Positions 1-11,019 of a DNA stretch of 64,000 nucleotides are shown in pieces. Position numbers and translations under genes: made by a program. The notes beneath the pieces are model-generated. The model was not told the DNA's origin, searched no databases, and saw only the letters and a program-made list of their open reading frames with translations. The stretch is from Leptodactylus fallax (lineage: Eukaryota > Chordata > Amphibia > Anura > Leptodactylidae), in assembly GCA_947044405.1 (NCBI GenBank), contig CAMRHE010000654.1, positions 124,001-188,000 on the forward strand. Reading direction: 5' to 3'. How positions within the stretch are numbered: position 1 is the first letter of the stretch; the number at the start of each line of letters is the position of its first letter.

Positions 1-360
1 TGCATAAAAAGTCTTATCTATCTCCTCCACCATACACAACTTGCAAGCAGTGTTGCTTGTCCAAGAACTGGGGGAGGGGGGGCCTTTACTTTTCCTTGAA
101 TCTGTAACCAAACCTTACAAAGCAAATATGAAATCAAACATTTGCCTTTTAGGAGATTTCAGGTGGTTTTTGGCTATTTTTTTCAGTATACTGTGCAAAA
201 ATCTATTTTTACTACGTGGAAACCATCAGCAGGTGGATGATGACTGATCTGCCCCTCTTCTGAATGACTTGTTTATACCCTAATGTCCCTTTAAACCTAA
301 AACGTGTGTTAGTCATTTCAGACTATTAAGATATTCACATCCCTATTTAGATTAGATATA
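1..360. other. unannotated AT-rich sequence
   Basis: No gene, RNA or recognisable repeat was seen. On the minus strand it lies downstream of the ptn exon at 7166-7005, so it is probably ptn intron. The final ptn exon was searched for here and not found. Confidence 0.3.
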
Positions 361-364
361 GAGA

Positions 365-790
365 AATGAAAAGATCCGTCAACAGCAGGTAGTGCCAACA
401 GTATAGGGACTGGGCCGGCCAATAGGGTGATGAGCCAACGAGACCGACTGCCTGTTATACATCTCTGTGCAAGAAAACTGAATGAAAACATAAAAAACAA
501 GTAATGGATCCGTCAACAGCAGCATGTTCATGGATTTCAGGCTGAAATGGGAAGTTTATTGCTATGTTGAATTTAAATATAAAGATTTTTTTAAAATAGG
601 TTTTGGAAAATAAAATGAAAATCCAGTGCACAGCCTGTTCACTGCCATACCGCCCTGCGCAAGTAAACCGAATGAAAACCTAAAATGGGTCTGTCAACAG
701 CAGCATGTTGATGGTTTTCAGGCATGAATGAGAGATTTTTTTCTTATATTAAATGTACAAGATTTTTTTAGATATTTTTTGGTAAGTAAA
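365..790. repeat. degenerate tandem repeat, about 150-180 bp unit
   Basis: The phrase GTCAACAGCAG recurs at about 377, 510 and 696. The phrase TGAATGAAAAC or CGAATGAAAAC occurs between copies. The units are diverged and rich in T. No coding function is suggested. Confidence 0.6.
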
Positions 791-879
791 TTCAAAATAA
801 AGTACCCTTTCTAGGACCCAGAATTTTGTTCTATTGGGAACACATTATCCAGACAGCAGTAGTTTGTTTATTTTTTTTA

Positions 880-1003
880 TCATTTTGCCATGTGAGGTCT
901 TGTTTTTTTGTGCGTCAAGGTTTTTTTTTTTTTTTTGGGGAGGTATATATATAAAACGCAGGTTTTACTCATACTTTATTGTACAGGTTGTTTTGACGAC
1001 ACT
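880..1003. repeat. left part of a dispersed/tandem T-rich repeat interrupted by Tc1
   Basis: This piece carries TGTGAGGTCTTG followed by CATACTTTATTGTACAGG. The same phrases recur at about 2620-2730 and 2770-2880, so the Tc1 element at 1005-2573 landed within this repeat family. Confidence 0.6.
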
Positions 1004-1181
1004 ACAGTCATGGCCAAAAGTTTTGAGAATGACACAAATATTCTATTTTCACATGATCTGCTGCCCTCTGGTTTTTATGTGTGTTTGTCAGATGTTTTTA
1101 TCACATACAGAAATAGAATTGCATTCATATTATGAGTAACAGAAGATTATATTGACAGTTAGAATGAGTTAATGCAGCAAG

Positions 1182-2200
1182 TCAATATTTGCAGTGTTGA
1201 CCCTTCTTCTTCAGGACCTCTGCAATTCTCCCTGGCATGCTCTCAATCAACTTCTGGACCAAATCCTGACTGATAGCAGTCCATTCTTGCAGAATCAATG
1301 CTTTAATTTTGTCTGAATTTGTTGGTTTTTGTTTGTCCACCTGTCTCTTGATGATTGACCACAAGTTCTCAATGGGATTAAGATCTGGGGAGTTTCCAGG
1401 CCATGGACCCAAAATCTCTCTGTTTTGTTCCCTGAGCCATTTAGTTCTCACCTTTGCTTTATGGCAAGGTGCTCCATCATGCTGGAAAAGGCATTGTTGG
1501 GCGCCAAACCGCCCTTGGGGGGGTGGGAGAAGGGGCTCGTGGAGGACATTCTGGTACCCTTCTTTTTTTTTGGGTGGTTTTTTTGGGGAGGGGGGGGGGG
1601 GGGCGGGCCCCTGGGGGGGGGGCCCACCCCAAAAGATTTTGGTTGGTTGGTGGTTTCGTTGGGGTCAAGAAGAGGGGGGTGGGCGCCCCTCCCTCTCCCC
1701 CCCCCCCGAATAAGCTGTTTTCCAGATGTTCCAAACAATCGAAAAGGGGATTCATCAGAGAAAATGACTTTCCCCCAGTCCTCAGCAGTCCACTCCCTGT
1801 ACCTTTTGCAGAATATCAGTCTGTCCCTGATGTTTTTTCTGGAGAGAAGTGGCTTCTTTGCTGCCCTCCTTGAGACCAGGCCTTGCTCCAAGAGTCTCCG
1901 CCTCACAGTGCGTGCAGATGCACTCACACCTGCCTGCTGCCATTCCTCAGCAAGCTCTGCACTGCTGGTAGCCCGATCCCGCAGCTGAAACACTTTTAAG
2001 AGACGGTCCTGCCGCTTGCTGGTCTTTCTTGGGCGCCCTGGAGCCTTTTTGGCACCAATGGAACCTCTCTCCTTAAAGTTCTTGATGATGCGATAGATTG
2101 TTGACTGAGGTGCAATCTTTCTAGCTGCAATACTCTTCCCAGTTAGGCCATTTTTGTGCAGTGCAATGATGACTGCACGTGTTTCTTTAGAGATAACCAT
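1182..2200 (-). pseudogene. Tc1-like transposase, core region scrambled
   Basis: This is a cut-and-paste DDE transposase that would bind its element ends and insert at TA. The start is the ATG at 2200 (MVISKETRA). The N-terminal half has a paired-like helix-turn-helix region and a GRPRKTS linker, followed by FSDESPF with the first catalytic aspartate. Downstream, in a different reading frame, comes FQHDGAPCHKAKV with the second aspartate, then [11 protein letters not shown] with the third acidic residue, ending at a stop at 1182-1184. All three catalytic positions therefore lie outside the damaged stretch. The stretch joining them (about 1490-1720) codes only low-complexity glycine and proline, where a GGG-S-x-M-V-W-G motif is expected for the family. 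It is non-functional as assembled. Whether it is broken in the animal is uncertain (see findings). Confidence 0.88.
1490..1720. other. homopolymer-rich patch, probable assembly artefact
   Basis: Long runs of G and C and a run of nine T occur here inside an otherwise ordinary Tc1 element. Short family words survive between the runs, for example TGGGAGAAG and GGTACC. This suggests the true sequence was overwritten by low-quality base calls rather than by an insertion. Confidence 0.6.
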
Positions 2201-2589
2201 GGTTAACAGAAGAGAAACAATGATGGCAAGCACCAGCCTCCTTTTAAAGTGTCCAGTGGTGTCATTCTTACTTAATCATGACAGATTGATCTCCAGCCCT
2301 GTCCTCATCAACACCCACACCTGTGTTAATGGAGCAATCACTGAAACGATGTTAGGTGGTCCTTTTAAGGCAGGGCTGCAATGATGTTGAAATGTGTTTT
2401 GGGGGATAAAGTTCATTTTCTAGGCAAATATTGACTTTGCAAGTAATTGCTGTTAAGCTGATCACTCTTTATAACATTCTGGAGTATATGCAAATTGCCA
2501 TTAGAAAAACTGAAGCAGTAGACTTTGTAAAAATTAATATTTGTATCATTCTCAAAACTTTTGGCCATGACTGTATAATAACATAACCG

Positions 2590-2900
2590 GAATAATTTTT
2601 ATTTTTTGTTAACATTGCTATGTGAGGTCTTGTTTTTTGTGCTTTGGGCTCCATTTTTTTATGACACCATTTTGGGGTAAATCTATAACGCAGGTTTTAA
2701 TCATACTTTATTGTACAGGTTGTTATGACGATGGCAATACTATAATAACCTAATAGTAATAACTTTTATGTATGTGAGGTCTTATTTTTTTGTCTCTCAA
2801 GCTGTGTTTTTTAATGGCACGATTTCAGCGTACATACATAACACAGCTTTTAATCATACTTTATTATACAGGATGTTATGACAATGTTATTATAATAATA
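2590..2900. repeat. T-rich repeat, two diverged units of about 160 bp
   Basis: TATGTGAGGTCTT and AATCATACTTTATT each occur twice (about 2620 and 2775; about 2700 and 2850). The family also appears left of the Tc1 element at 880-1003, and a relative lies near 49150. Confidence 0.6.
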
Positions 2901-3587
2901 ATATAATTTTTTTCATTTTATAATGTGTTTTTTTCAGTTTTAGAACTTATTTTTAACATTGTCTCTATTGTCTTCTGTTTACTGGTCGCCACTCCTGACG
3001 TGTCTGTTTTAGTATATACTTTCTATACTAATCTATACTATTTTCTATAACATAACAATGCTGGAGTGTCAGTTCATGTACCACCCCTCTGTTACTCCTC
3101 CTGAAAATGTATTACTTATATTGAGAACTAGATGTTACCATATTAAGGCACCCAATCAATATGTCAGGACATATAGGGACACATCCTGTAGGGGAATACA
3201 GAATACAGAGGTAATGGTACAGAATAACAGAGGTAAAAAAAAATATGCACAGAGGCTGTGTGAACAGAGTCTAATGTAGAATTGCACCGAACATAGAACC
3301 TGCTCCAGTCTATGGGATCTCCTCAGCTTACTTCCATTATTACCGCCCTCTACACCCTGATCCTGGGAGTTGAGCTCAGACACGGCTCCGGCTCCACAAT
3401 CTCCTCCATAGCTGCGGATTTCTCCGTGACACAATGACAGGCGGAGGTAGTGAGTGACTCTGAAACCAGAGCTATTATCCCGAGCTTCTGCATTAAACAT
3501 TGTGATTTGCTAATACGGCTCTAAGCTCCAGATAAATCCTCACTCGCCCTCCTTCCTGTCAAATTTCTTAAAGGCATAGGCCATACT
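2901..3587. other. no recognisable feature
   Basis: Mixed-composition sequence. Open frames are short and have no recognisable motifs. It is probably ptn intron. Confidence 0.3.
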
Positions 3588-4290
3588 ATATTATCTGAGC
3601 ACTGTATGGCGGTATTTATTTAGGCATTATGCGCTGCTGCTACTTAAGCACTGTATGGCATTATATTTTTGCAATTGATGGTGTCCGCACTATATAGCAT
3701 TAGTATTCAGGCAATTATATGGAACTTTTTATTTGGCCATTATTTGACGCTGTTATTTTGGCTCCATGTATAAGGTCCTAATTATTAGACACTATAGGGT
3801 TATCTGAGCACTGTATGGCGATATTTACTTAGGCATTGTTCGGGGCTGTTACTTTGTAGCATTTTACTTTTGCAGTTTTAGGCATTATGTGATGCTGCTA
3901 CTTAAGCACTGTATAGCGTTTTATTTTTGCAGTTTATGGTGTCGGCACTATATAGCATTAGTTTTCAGGCAATTATATGGAAGTTTTAATTTAGCCTTTA
4001 TATGGCGCTGTTATTTTGGCACTATGTATAATGATCTGATTTTCACACAGTATATGATGTGCTTACCTGTGCACTATATGGCGATATTTACTTAGGCATT
4101 GTGCAGTGCTGCTACTCAAGCAGCGTGTAGCATATTATTTTTGCAGTGTATGGTGGCAGCACTATGTAGCATTGGTATTTAAGCGTCTGTATGGAATTTT
4201 TTATTTGGTCACTGTTATTTTGGCACCATGTATAACGTCCCGATTTGTAGACCTTATATGTTTATTTGTGCACGGAATGGCGGTATTTAC
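3588..4290. repeat. tandem repeat, about 210-265 bp unit, three copies
   Basis: Each copy starts near GAGCACTGTATGGCG or a variant (about 3597, 3804, 4067), passes through TATTTACTTAGGCATT and GGCACTATATAGCATT, and ends near CTGTTATTTTGGC. Copies differ by substitutions and short insertions. Confidence 0.75.
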
Positions 4291-6425
4291 TACAGATCTT
4301 AGGTCTACTACATTGTATGTAATGGACTGTGCTAACTTTCCTCACATCTATTGCTGCCTCGCCATCTATCAGAGACTGGTGCGCTGGCGATAGATTTGGT
4401 GGCGAGCCAGGTAGGTGGTATTATGTCATGGGCAACTCTACATAATACCCTATGGAGAGTAAGGGGTCACATACTTCTCTGCTACCCCTTCCTCAATGTG
4501 TCTGTATCACTGGCATAAGCCCCTGGTATTTGGCAGAACCCAGGGCTTTCCCATTGCCGGGTGCCAGGACGATGTCTATTCATACTGGTAAGGCTGATAA
4601 ACACCCGGGGAAAAACACAGGGGACAATGGACGTCTGACATGTAGATACACGAGCACTATGAAAAGGAGCGGAGCTAGGGAAGTCCGATCAGCCAGCCCA
4701 GACTACAAGGAAGACTTCTCTATATGGCTGGCTGTTACTTAAACGTTTTCTTCCCCAGACGTCTTGTAAGACATTTAAGGACACATCAATAGACGGAGGT
4801 AATGGCACAATTCTGTCTGTCTGCATTCACCACTAGAGGGAGCTCAGGAGGGGATATTCCCATCAAAAAGTGCAGCAGTGCTCTGTAGAGGGCGCTAAGA
4901 CATAAGCAAACATGAGTTATATGAAGATTATACTGCAATATCCTTCACCTAGAGCCATTATCTGTGTATAGGAATGAGGAGGTTCTTAGCGCACTGTTTG
5001 ATAAAATTGTGAGAGCCCATCCCCCCTGACTACAGACAGAGCAGCACGCGTCTGGTCACATTTATTGGGTATGGAGGTGCTGGCTGACTTTTTGTCTTTT
5101 GCAGCTAGGATATTTATGGCATATACGCAAGATACCTGCAAATGTCCAGAAAATGTGTGTAGATGAATGGAGACGTCCCCATAACAGTGCCAGTAACAGT
5201 GCCCCATTAATAGTGCCCCATATTGTGCCAGGAGACATTCCTACACAACTGTGACAGTACGGGGACCCCTTTAGAGCCCCCATAAGTTCCAACCATACCT
5301 CTCTATGTACCGGCCTCAGTACCCCAACTACAATGCTCCCATAAATCTCAAGCCCCTGAGCTCCTTTGGGTGCCTACCACACTGCCCCATAAATACAGTC
5401 ACCTGTCCGCTCACGTATTAGAGTAATCCCCCAACAATGCCAGCACCCTATTGATCCTATAAACAGCAAAAAGTTACCGCACCATGTCAGACATGTTGAA
5501 ATGCCCCGAAGTTCATAAAATTTTTACCAGATCAGATTGACAAGAGGGCACCGAGGGCCTGGGCACGTCTGAGTATGCCAGGAGGCAAGGAAGAGAAATG
5601 TTTTGGGCACAATAATTTGGCAATTCTTCACCTTTTCTGATATGTCACATGAAATATGGAGAAACCTAAAACTGGAGACTGCTGCGCTGATACATTGTGA
5701 CAAACCTTCAGACACAGCCGAGATGTAAAACATAAAAATCAATGTCGTCATGTCAAACTGATGGAGTGCGCACCGACACCATTTCTCTTTTGAACAGGAT
5801 ATCCTCCTGTACAGGATTTGAAGGTATCAGACTGTATGTGAATACAATCTACTAACTGGTAACACACATTTCATACATTGCCAGGAGGAATAACAGAGGA
5901 ACTGCACAACTTAGAGTCCTACAGGAACTGCTATAGTATGTGAAATACAAGTATTCACGTAAATCAGATCTGTCCTCTTCATATAGACCGCTGAACTTGG
6001 TTAATACTCCGCTCTGTGCTAGCCTGAAATGGGTTAATCTCTTCTCCCCTGACCCCGAGTGTCACAGCGGGACCCCCGCCAGGCCTCAAGGGCAGAGAAA
6101 GGAGATGCTCAGAGGAGTTCATTACACACTGAAGTCAGATCGATGGCAGAGAAAATGAGATTGTCTGCTGAGTGCGGCAGGAGCTGACGTGGAGAGCCGG
6201 CAGGGGTCACCGCGCCATAGTCAGTCGTGTCTGCTGTGCTGCAGAGCGTGGCGGGGACCACCGAGCACTCCACAGAATGTGTGCAGGGAAGGATGCAGGA
6301 TTCCCCTTTAATTATCAACTGTGACTTATAAAGAAGTCTATTTAGAGATAGGTATATCTGTTTTTGGGAAAGCTGGGTGACAAGCAATATGGCTGAATAT
6401 AGAGTTTATAGTGAAAGACAGATAA
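4291..6425. other. no gene recognised
   Basis: Unique-looking sequence in the presumed ptn intron. Several ORFs of 60-95 codons occur on both strands, but none has recognisable domains or splice context. The lysine-rich last exon of ptn was specifically looked for on the minus strand and not seen. Confidence 0.3.
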
Positions 6426-6429
6426 TATG

Positions 6430-6432
6430 TAG

Positions 6433-6488
<56 letters not shown>
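6430..6488. repeat. GATA microsatellite
   Basis: About 14 uninterrupted copies of the tetranucleotide GATA. Confidence 0.95.
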
Positions 6489-6566
6489 CCATGAGGCTCA
6501 TATTAGCTCTGGGGCCCCTTTATTCTAGTGGCCCATAAGATGAGACACCCAGCAATTAATATCCCT

Positions 6567-6930
6567 TTAAAAGGAACCTGTCACATGGAAAATGTAATCT
6601 AATCTTCCGGCATCATGCTGTAGAGCGGGAGGAGCTGAGCAGATTGATATATAGGTTTATAGGAAAAGATTCTGTATAACCTGTCATTTATCTATAGAAA
6701 GTTCATCTCTTTGGAGAAGTCTAGGAGGCGGGACTATCTATGACTGTAGACACAGACAACTGTCAATCATTGATAACCCCGCCTCCAGGACTTACAAAAA
6801 GTAGAGATTTCAATGGATAAATGACAGGTTATATGGAATATTTTCCCAAAAATGATCTCTCAATCTTCTCGGCTCCTCCTGCTCTATAACAAGCTGCCGG
6901 AAGATTTATCATCTGACAAGTTCCCTTTAA
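6567..6930. mobile_element. palindromic MITE with TTAA ends
   Basis: The ends are TTAAAAGGAACCTGTCA and, inverted, TTAAAGGGAACTTGTCA. Internal arms also pair: ATCTTCCGG near 6602 with CCGGAAGAT near 6897, and the cytosine-rich CCCGCCTCC near 6778 with GGAGGCGGG near 6723. No coding capacity. It is a non-autonomous element of a kind common in frog introns. The superfamily is not assigned. Confidence 0.7.
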
Positions 6931-7004
6931 GTCCTGTTAATAAAGGGCAGGAAAGTCAAGGACTTCTATCACATGTCTTTGCCGTAACATCAGGTCATCC
7001 TCAC

Positions 7005-7166
7005 CTTGAGGTTTCGGTTTGGTGATCTTTCCGCATGGCTTGGATAGTGTCACGGTTTTCTGGCACTCTGCGTTGTGCAGGGCTCTCTTCAGGCTGCCGT
7101 TCCGTGTCTTCACTCCTGATACTGGATCGCACTCTCCCCAGTCCTGGAACTGGTATTTGCACTCGG
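7005..7166 (-). CDS. ptn: pleiotrophin, C-terminal domain exon (162 nt)
   Basis: Pleiotrophin is a secreted heparin-binding growth factor that acts on neurites and bone through receptors such as PTPRZ1. This exon encodes the second thrombospondin-type domain. It runs from [13 protein letters not shown], through [19 protein letters not shown], to [13 protein letters not shown]. Its four cysteines fit the family pattern. It is entered by a CCACCAG acceptor in phase 1, joining to the preceding exon to restore FGAECKY, and leaves by a GTGAGG donor in phase 1. The residues after KPKPQ in the minus-strand open frame are intron. The family's last exon encodes a short lysine-rich tail and is absent from 1-7004 as far as can be seen by eye. 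Confidence 0.95.
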
Positions 7167-7311
7167 CTGGTGGGGAAGGGGGGGAACAAGAGAAGTGGGG
7201 CTTAATACAATATAACAAGATGTAAGAGCAAAAAACATTTGTGGCCACCAGATGGCGCTGCATTAAAATAGGGTAACACCATCTGGCAGGTCTTCTCGAT
7301 CGGTGGTTCTC

Positions 7312-9130
7312 AATAATAATAATAATAATAATAGTCCTTTAATAGTCCCACAATGGGGAAATTCAGTGTGTTACAGCAGCAAAGATAAGCAGATACAAAT
7401 ACAACATGTACAGGAATATTCCAAGGTGAGAGGCATTACATTAATAGCAGACAGACAGATAGGACGTAGCAGAGGGGGGGGGGGGATTTAACAGGCAGAG
7501 AGATATTTCAGTTCTCTATGTGTAATGATCTCCGCTTAGGTCGGTGTTGGTTGTACAGCCTAACCGCGGTGGGGAGGAAAGACTTCCGATAGCGCTCCTT
7601 CTCACACCTAGGGTGGAGCAGTCGGTCACTGACAGTACTGCTCAGCGCGATCACAGTCTCATGCATGGGATGGGACTTCTTCTTCTGCATGGAGCTCACC
7701 ACGGACAGTATCCTTCTGTCACCCACCACCTGCACTGGGTCCAGTGGGCTCCCCAGGACAGAGCTGGCCTTTCTAATCACCTTGTCAAGTTTATTTCTGT
7801 CCCTGGTTGATATACTGCTCCCCCAGCAGGCCACTCCAAAGAAGATGGCTGATGCCACTACCGAGTTGAAGAAAGTTCTAAGAAGTGCCCCCCGGATTCC
7901 AAAGGCTCTCAGCTTCCTAAGCAGGTAGAGCCTGCTGTGGCCCTTCCAGTACAGGGCCTCCATATGATCTGCCCAGTCCAGCTTATTATTAAGGAGCAAA
8001 CCCAGGTACTTATAGGTGTTCACAATCTCGATGCCCGTCCCCAGGATGTCCACTGGTTTAGGAGGGCTTCTGCCTTTGCGGAAGTCCACCACCATCTCCT
8101 TGGTCTTCCCCGCGTTAATCTTCAGGTGGTTCCGGTGGCACCAGTCCACAAAATCCCGGTTCAGTTCTCTGTACTCCTTGTCATCATCGTCTGTGATGAG
8201 GCCTACTATTGCAGAGTCGTCAGAATACTTCTGTAGGTAGCAGCTGGATGAGTTGCACCTAAAATCAGCAGTGTACAGTGTGAAGAGGAAAGGGGCGAGA
8301 ACCGTACCCTGAGGTGCCCCCGTATTACAGATCACGGTACCTGACACACAGTCTTGGGCTCTCACGTATTGAGGTCGATTTGTGAGGTAGTCTAGGATCC
8401 AGTTGGAGAGGTGGTGGTCCACTCCAGCAAGGCCCAGCTTGTCCCTCAGTAACCTGGGCTGTATGGTGTTAAAAGCACTGGAGAAATCAAAGAACATTAT
8501 TCTCACTGTGTTCCCTGGTTTCTCCAGGTGAGACAGAGCCCTGTGCAGAAGATGGATGATGGCATCATCTACCCCAATGCCCGGCCGATAAGAAAACTGG
8601 AGGGGGTCCATAGCGGGGCTCACTAGAGGGCGGAGATGTGTGAGAACCAATCTCTCCAAGATCTTCATCAGGTGGGATGTCAGTGCTACAGGTCTGTAGT
8701 CGTTGAGGTCCATAGGGTGGGGTTTCTTTGGAACTGGTACCACACAAGAAGATTTCCATAATTCAGGGAATATTTCCTGCCTCAGGCTCATATTATACAT
8801 ATATGTAATTATAACACACAGCTGGTCCCCGCAAGTCTTAATTAGCCTTGCACTGATGTCATCTGGCCCTGCGGCTTTCCTCGCCTTGATCTTTTTCATC
8901 TCCTTCCTCACCTGGGCCTGTGTGAAGGTCAGACTGTGGTCAGATAAAGACAGATTTCTGGATTTACTGGTCTGTTGGGAAGTAGCCACATGGGGTGAAT
9001 GAGGTGAAGTCATTGTGGTGAGGGGAGCTGAAGGACATACTGGGGTGGGAGGAGCTGGTGTGTGATCAAATCTATTGAAGAATAGGTTTAGTTCATTAAG
9101 CCAATTAACATCTGCCTCAATCTGGCAGAC
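7312..9130 (-). mobile_element. 5'-truncated non-LTR retrotransposon (CR1/L2/Rex1-like)
   Basis: On the minus strand the element holds the reverse transcriptase part of ORF2, a 3' UTR of about 190 bases, and a tail of about seven ATT repeats (7312-7333). Just before the tail is CCCATTGTGGGACTATTAAA, a 3' end seen in related fish and amphibian LINEs. No endonuclease region precedes the reverse transcriptase, and the frame meets a stop just upstream of 9130. This fits a typical 5' truncation. It sits in the ptn intron in the same orientation as ptn. Confidence 0.88.
7508..9130 (-). CDS. LINE reverse transcriptase, uninterrupted partial ORF2
   Basis: This protein would copy the element's RNA into DNA at a nicked target. 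The ATG at 9013 gives 501 residues, but the homologous frame stays open upstream to 9130 with WLNELNLFFNRFD, which belongs to the same protein, so that ATG is probably internal. Motifs, numbered from that ATG: finger region AAGPDDISARLIK (about 47-59), KPHPMDLNDYRPVALTS (about 97-113), catalytic FFDFSSAFNTI (aspartate near 176), GAPQGTVLAP (about 232-241), catalytic YSDDSA (263-268), and YKYLGLLLNNKLDW. The C-terminus has RYRKSFLPTAVRLYN, typical of the CR1/L2/Rex1 group. No frameshift or stop was seen, suggesting a recent insertion. The endonuclease domain is missing, so it cannot move by itself. Confidence 0.88.
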   Translation of the reverse strand, partial: VCQIEADVNWLNELNLFFNRFDHTPAPPTPVCPSAPLTTMTSPHSPHVATSQQTSKSRNLSLSDHSLTFTQAQVRKEMKKIKARKAAGPDDISARLIKTCGDQLCVIITYMYNMSLRQEIFPELWKSSCVVPVPKKPHPMDLNDYRPVALTSHLMKILERLVLTHLRPLVSPAMDPLQFSYRPGIGVDDAIIHLLHRALSHLEKPGNTVRIMFFDFSSAFNTIQPRLLRDKLGLAGVDHHLSNWILDYLTNRPQYVRAQDCVSGTVICNTGAPQGTVLAPFLFTLYTADFRCNSSSCYLQKYSDDSAIVGLITDDDDKEYRELNRDFVDWCHRNHLKINAGKTKEMVVDFRKGRSPPKPVDILGTGIEIVNTYKYLGLLLNNKLDWADHMEALYWKGHSRLYLLRKLRAFGIRGALLRTFFNSVVASAIFFGVACWGSSISTRDRNKLDKVIRKASSVLGSPLDPVQVVGDRRILSVVSSMQKKKSHPMHETVIALSSTVSDRLLHPRCEKERYRKSFLPTAVRLYNQHRPKRRSLHIEN

Positions 9131-9374
9131 TCAACCTACAGTCCCCAGAGGTACACACCAAAGCTCAGAACCAATATCTCCCTGTCCAGCATGAATGTCC
9201 ACACACAGCCATGGGCGTCACCCATGAGTACTAATGAGTACTGATAGAGGGGTCATTGCTGTTACAGGCATCCAAGGAAGTGAGCAATGCGGGGTATTCA
9301 TTACTCGCCGCTCTGCTCCCCACTTCCGCTATGCTCCAGCCACCTAGCGCTGATGTCACATCAGACTCCTGGCA

Positions 9375-10385
9375 TTAGTGTAAGCATGGGTCCATTATAT
9401 TACATGATTACATGTGTGTGCACTGAGGGGACTATTATACTACATGTGGGTGCACTGAGGGGCTATTATACTACATGTGGGTGCACTGAGGTGGCTATTA
9501 TACTACATGTGGGTGCACTGAGGGGCTATTATACTACATGTGGGTGCACTGAGGAGGCCATTATACTACATTTGGGTGCACTGAGGGGACTATTATACTA
9601 CATTTGGGTGCACTGAGGGGACTATTATACTACATGTGGGTGCACTGAGGGGCTATTATACTATATGTGGGTGCACTGAGGAGGCCATTATACTACATTT
9701 GGGTGCACTGAGGGGACTATTATACTACATTTGGGTGCACTGAGGGGACTATTATACTACATGTGTGTGCACTGAGGGGACTATTATACTACATAAGGGA
9801 GCATTGAGGGGACTATTATACTACGTGTGGGTGCACTGAGGTGGCTATTATACTGAGTTTGGGGGCCATTATACTACATGTGGGTGCACTGAGGTGGCCA
9901 TTATACTACATGTGGGTGCACTGAGCGGACTACTATACTACATATGGGTGTATTGAGGGGACAATTATGCTACATGTGGGTGCACTGAGGGGACTATTAT
10001 ACTGAGTTTGGGGGCCATTATACTACATGTGGGTGAACTGAGGGGTCTATTATATTGATTTTGGGGGCCATTATACTACATGTGGGTGCACTGAGGGGAC
10101 TATTATACTACATGTGGGATACTGAGATGGCCTTTATACTACATGTGGGTGCACTGAGGGGCCATTCTACTGAGTGTGTGGGCCATTATACTACATATGG
10201 GGTCACTGAGGGGGCCTTTATACTACATGTAGGGGCACTGAGGGGCCTATTCTACTGAAAATTGGGGCCATTATACTACATGTGGGTCACTGAGGGGGCC
10301 ATTATACTATATTTGGGGGCACTGAGGGGGTCATTATACTACATGTGGGGGCACTGAGGGGGTCATTATACTATATGTAATACTA
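9375..10385. repeat. minisatellite, 31-35 bp unit
   Basis: About 30 copies of a unit containing ATTATACTACATGTGGGTGC and CACTGAGGGG. Copies become more diverged toward 10385. It lies in the ptn intron between the exons at 10423 and 7166. Confidence 0.95.
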
Positions 10386-10422
10386 CATGTACTCTGCGGA
10401 GTTAACCCTTAACACTACTCAC

Positions 10423-10596
10423 CACCAAACTGCTTCTTCCAGTTACAGGGGATCTTACACTTCTGAGTCTTCATGGTCTGTTTGCACTCTTTTCCTGACC
10501 TGGTGCCTTCCCGGGTTCCGATCCCACAGTCTCCGCTCGTGGCGACGCACACGCTCCACTGCCACTCCCCACAGTCTGACTTCTTTGCCTTCTTCT
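10423..10596 (-). CDS. ptn: pleiotrophin, N-terminal domain exon (174 nt)
   Basis: This exon encodes the first thrombospondin-type domain of the heparin-binding growth factor. It reads [17 protein letters not shown], then [18 protein letters not shown], then [14 protein letters not shown]. Six cysteines are visible. With the four in the next exon they give the family's ten, which form five disulphides. The basic KKAKK leads into the SDCGEWQW core. The acceptor is TTACAG, entering after one base of a codon. The donor is GTGAGT, leaving one base of the next codon. Both phases match the flanking exons. The sequence is strikingly close to mammalian pleiotrophin and differs from midkine (for example KKQFG and the EGTR stretch). 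Confidence 0.97.
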
Positions 10597-11019
10597 CTGT
10601 AAGGTCAAGCACGCCATTAGTGGCCAATAATGGTGATAGATTGTCTTGTGCTGATCGCCAGGGGTCAATAGGCCAGTGGCCTACAACGATAAAAAATGGG
10701 GCCCTATTCAGCACCTACTTGACACCAGCACACTCCGGACAATCTGTAATAAGATGGTGCCTGCAATCATTTGTTACAATTGACAGCACCTAGTGGAGGA
10801 GCGCTGGAACTACAGCTTCAATCTAGGGACCAATAGGTCAGTTATCGCTTACTCAACCCACATTATATGGGCCCAAAGGCTACAATACGCATGGAGTACA
10901 ACTTTCGACTATGCCCAAGTTACGTAGGGGATATGGGGTAAATATTAGATAGATGCGCCCCCCCCCTCCCCAATAAGTCACCCAATAAGTCATAACCAAG
11001 CCAGACATGACCATACTAC

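Larger units (their letters stand above)
1005..2573 (-). mobile_element. Tc1-like DNA transposon, full length but with corrupted core
   Basis: The element begins CAGTCATGGCCAAAAGTTTT and ends with its reverse complement, with TA on both sides at 1003-1004 and 2574-2575. Near-identical outer inverted repeats run about 38 bases. A second inverted match, AAGTCAATATTTGC, lies about 160-180 bases inside each end. The 1569-bp length suits a complete Tc1-like element. The transposase reads on the minus strand. Positions about 1490-1720 are replaced by homopolymer-rich sequence. Confidence 0.93.

Noticed and set aside
1309..1988. Plus-strand frames of 134-187 codons
   Set aside because: They are antisense to the Tc1 transposase and run through the homopolymer patch.
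7937..8240. Plus-strand frames antisense to the LINE
   Set aside because: Shadows of the reverse transcriptase gene; no independent motifs.
10423..10596. Midkine instead of pleiotrophin
   Set aside because: Residues such as EWQWSVC with GTREGTRSG and CNWKKQFG follow pleiotrophin, and the dgki neighbour is that of ptn.
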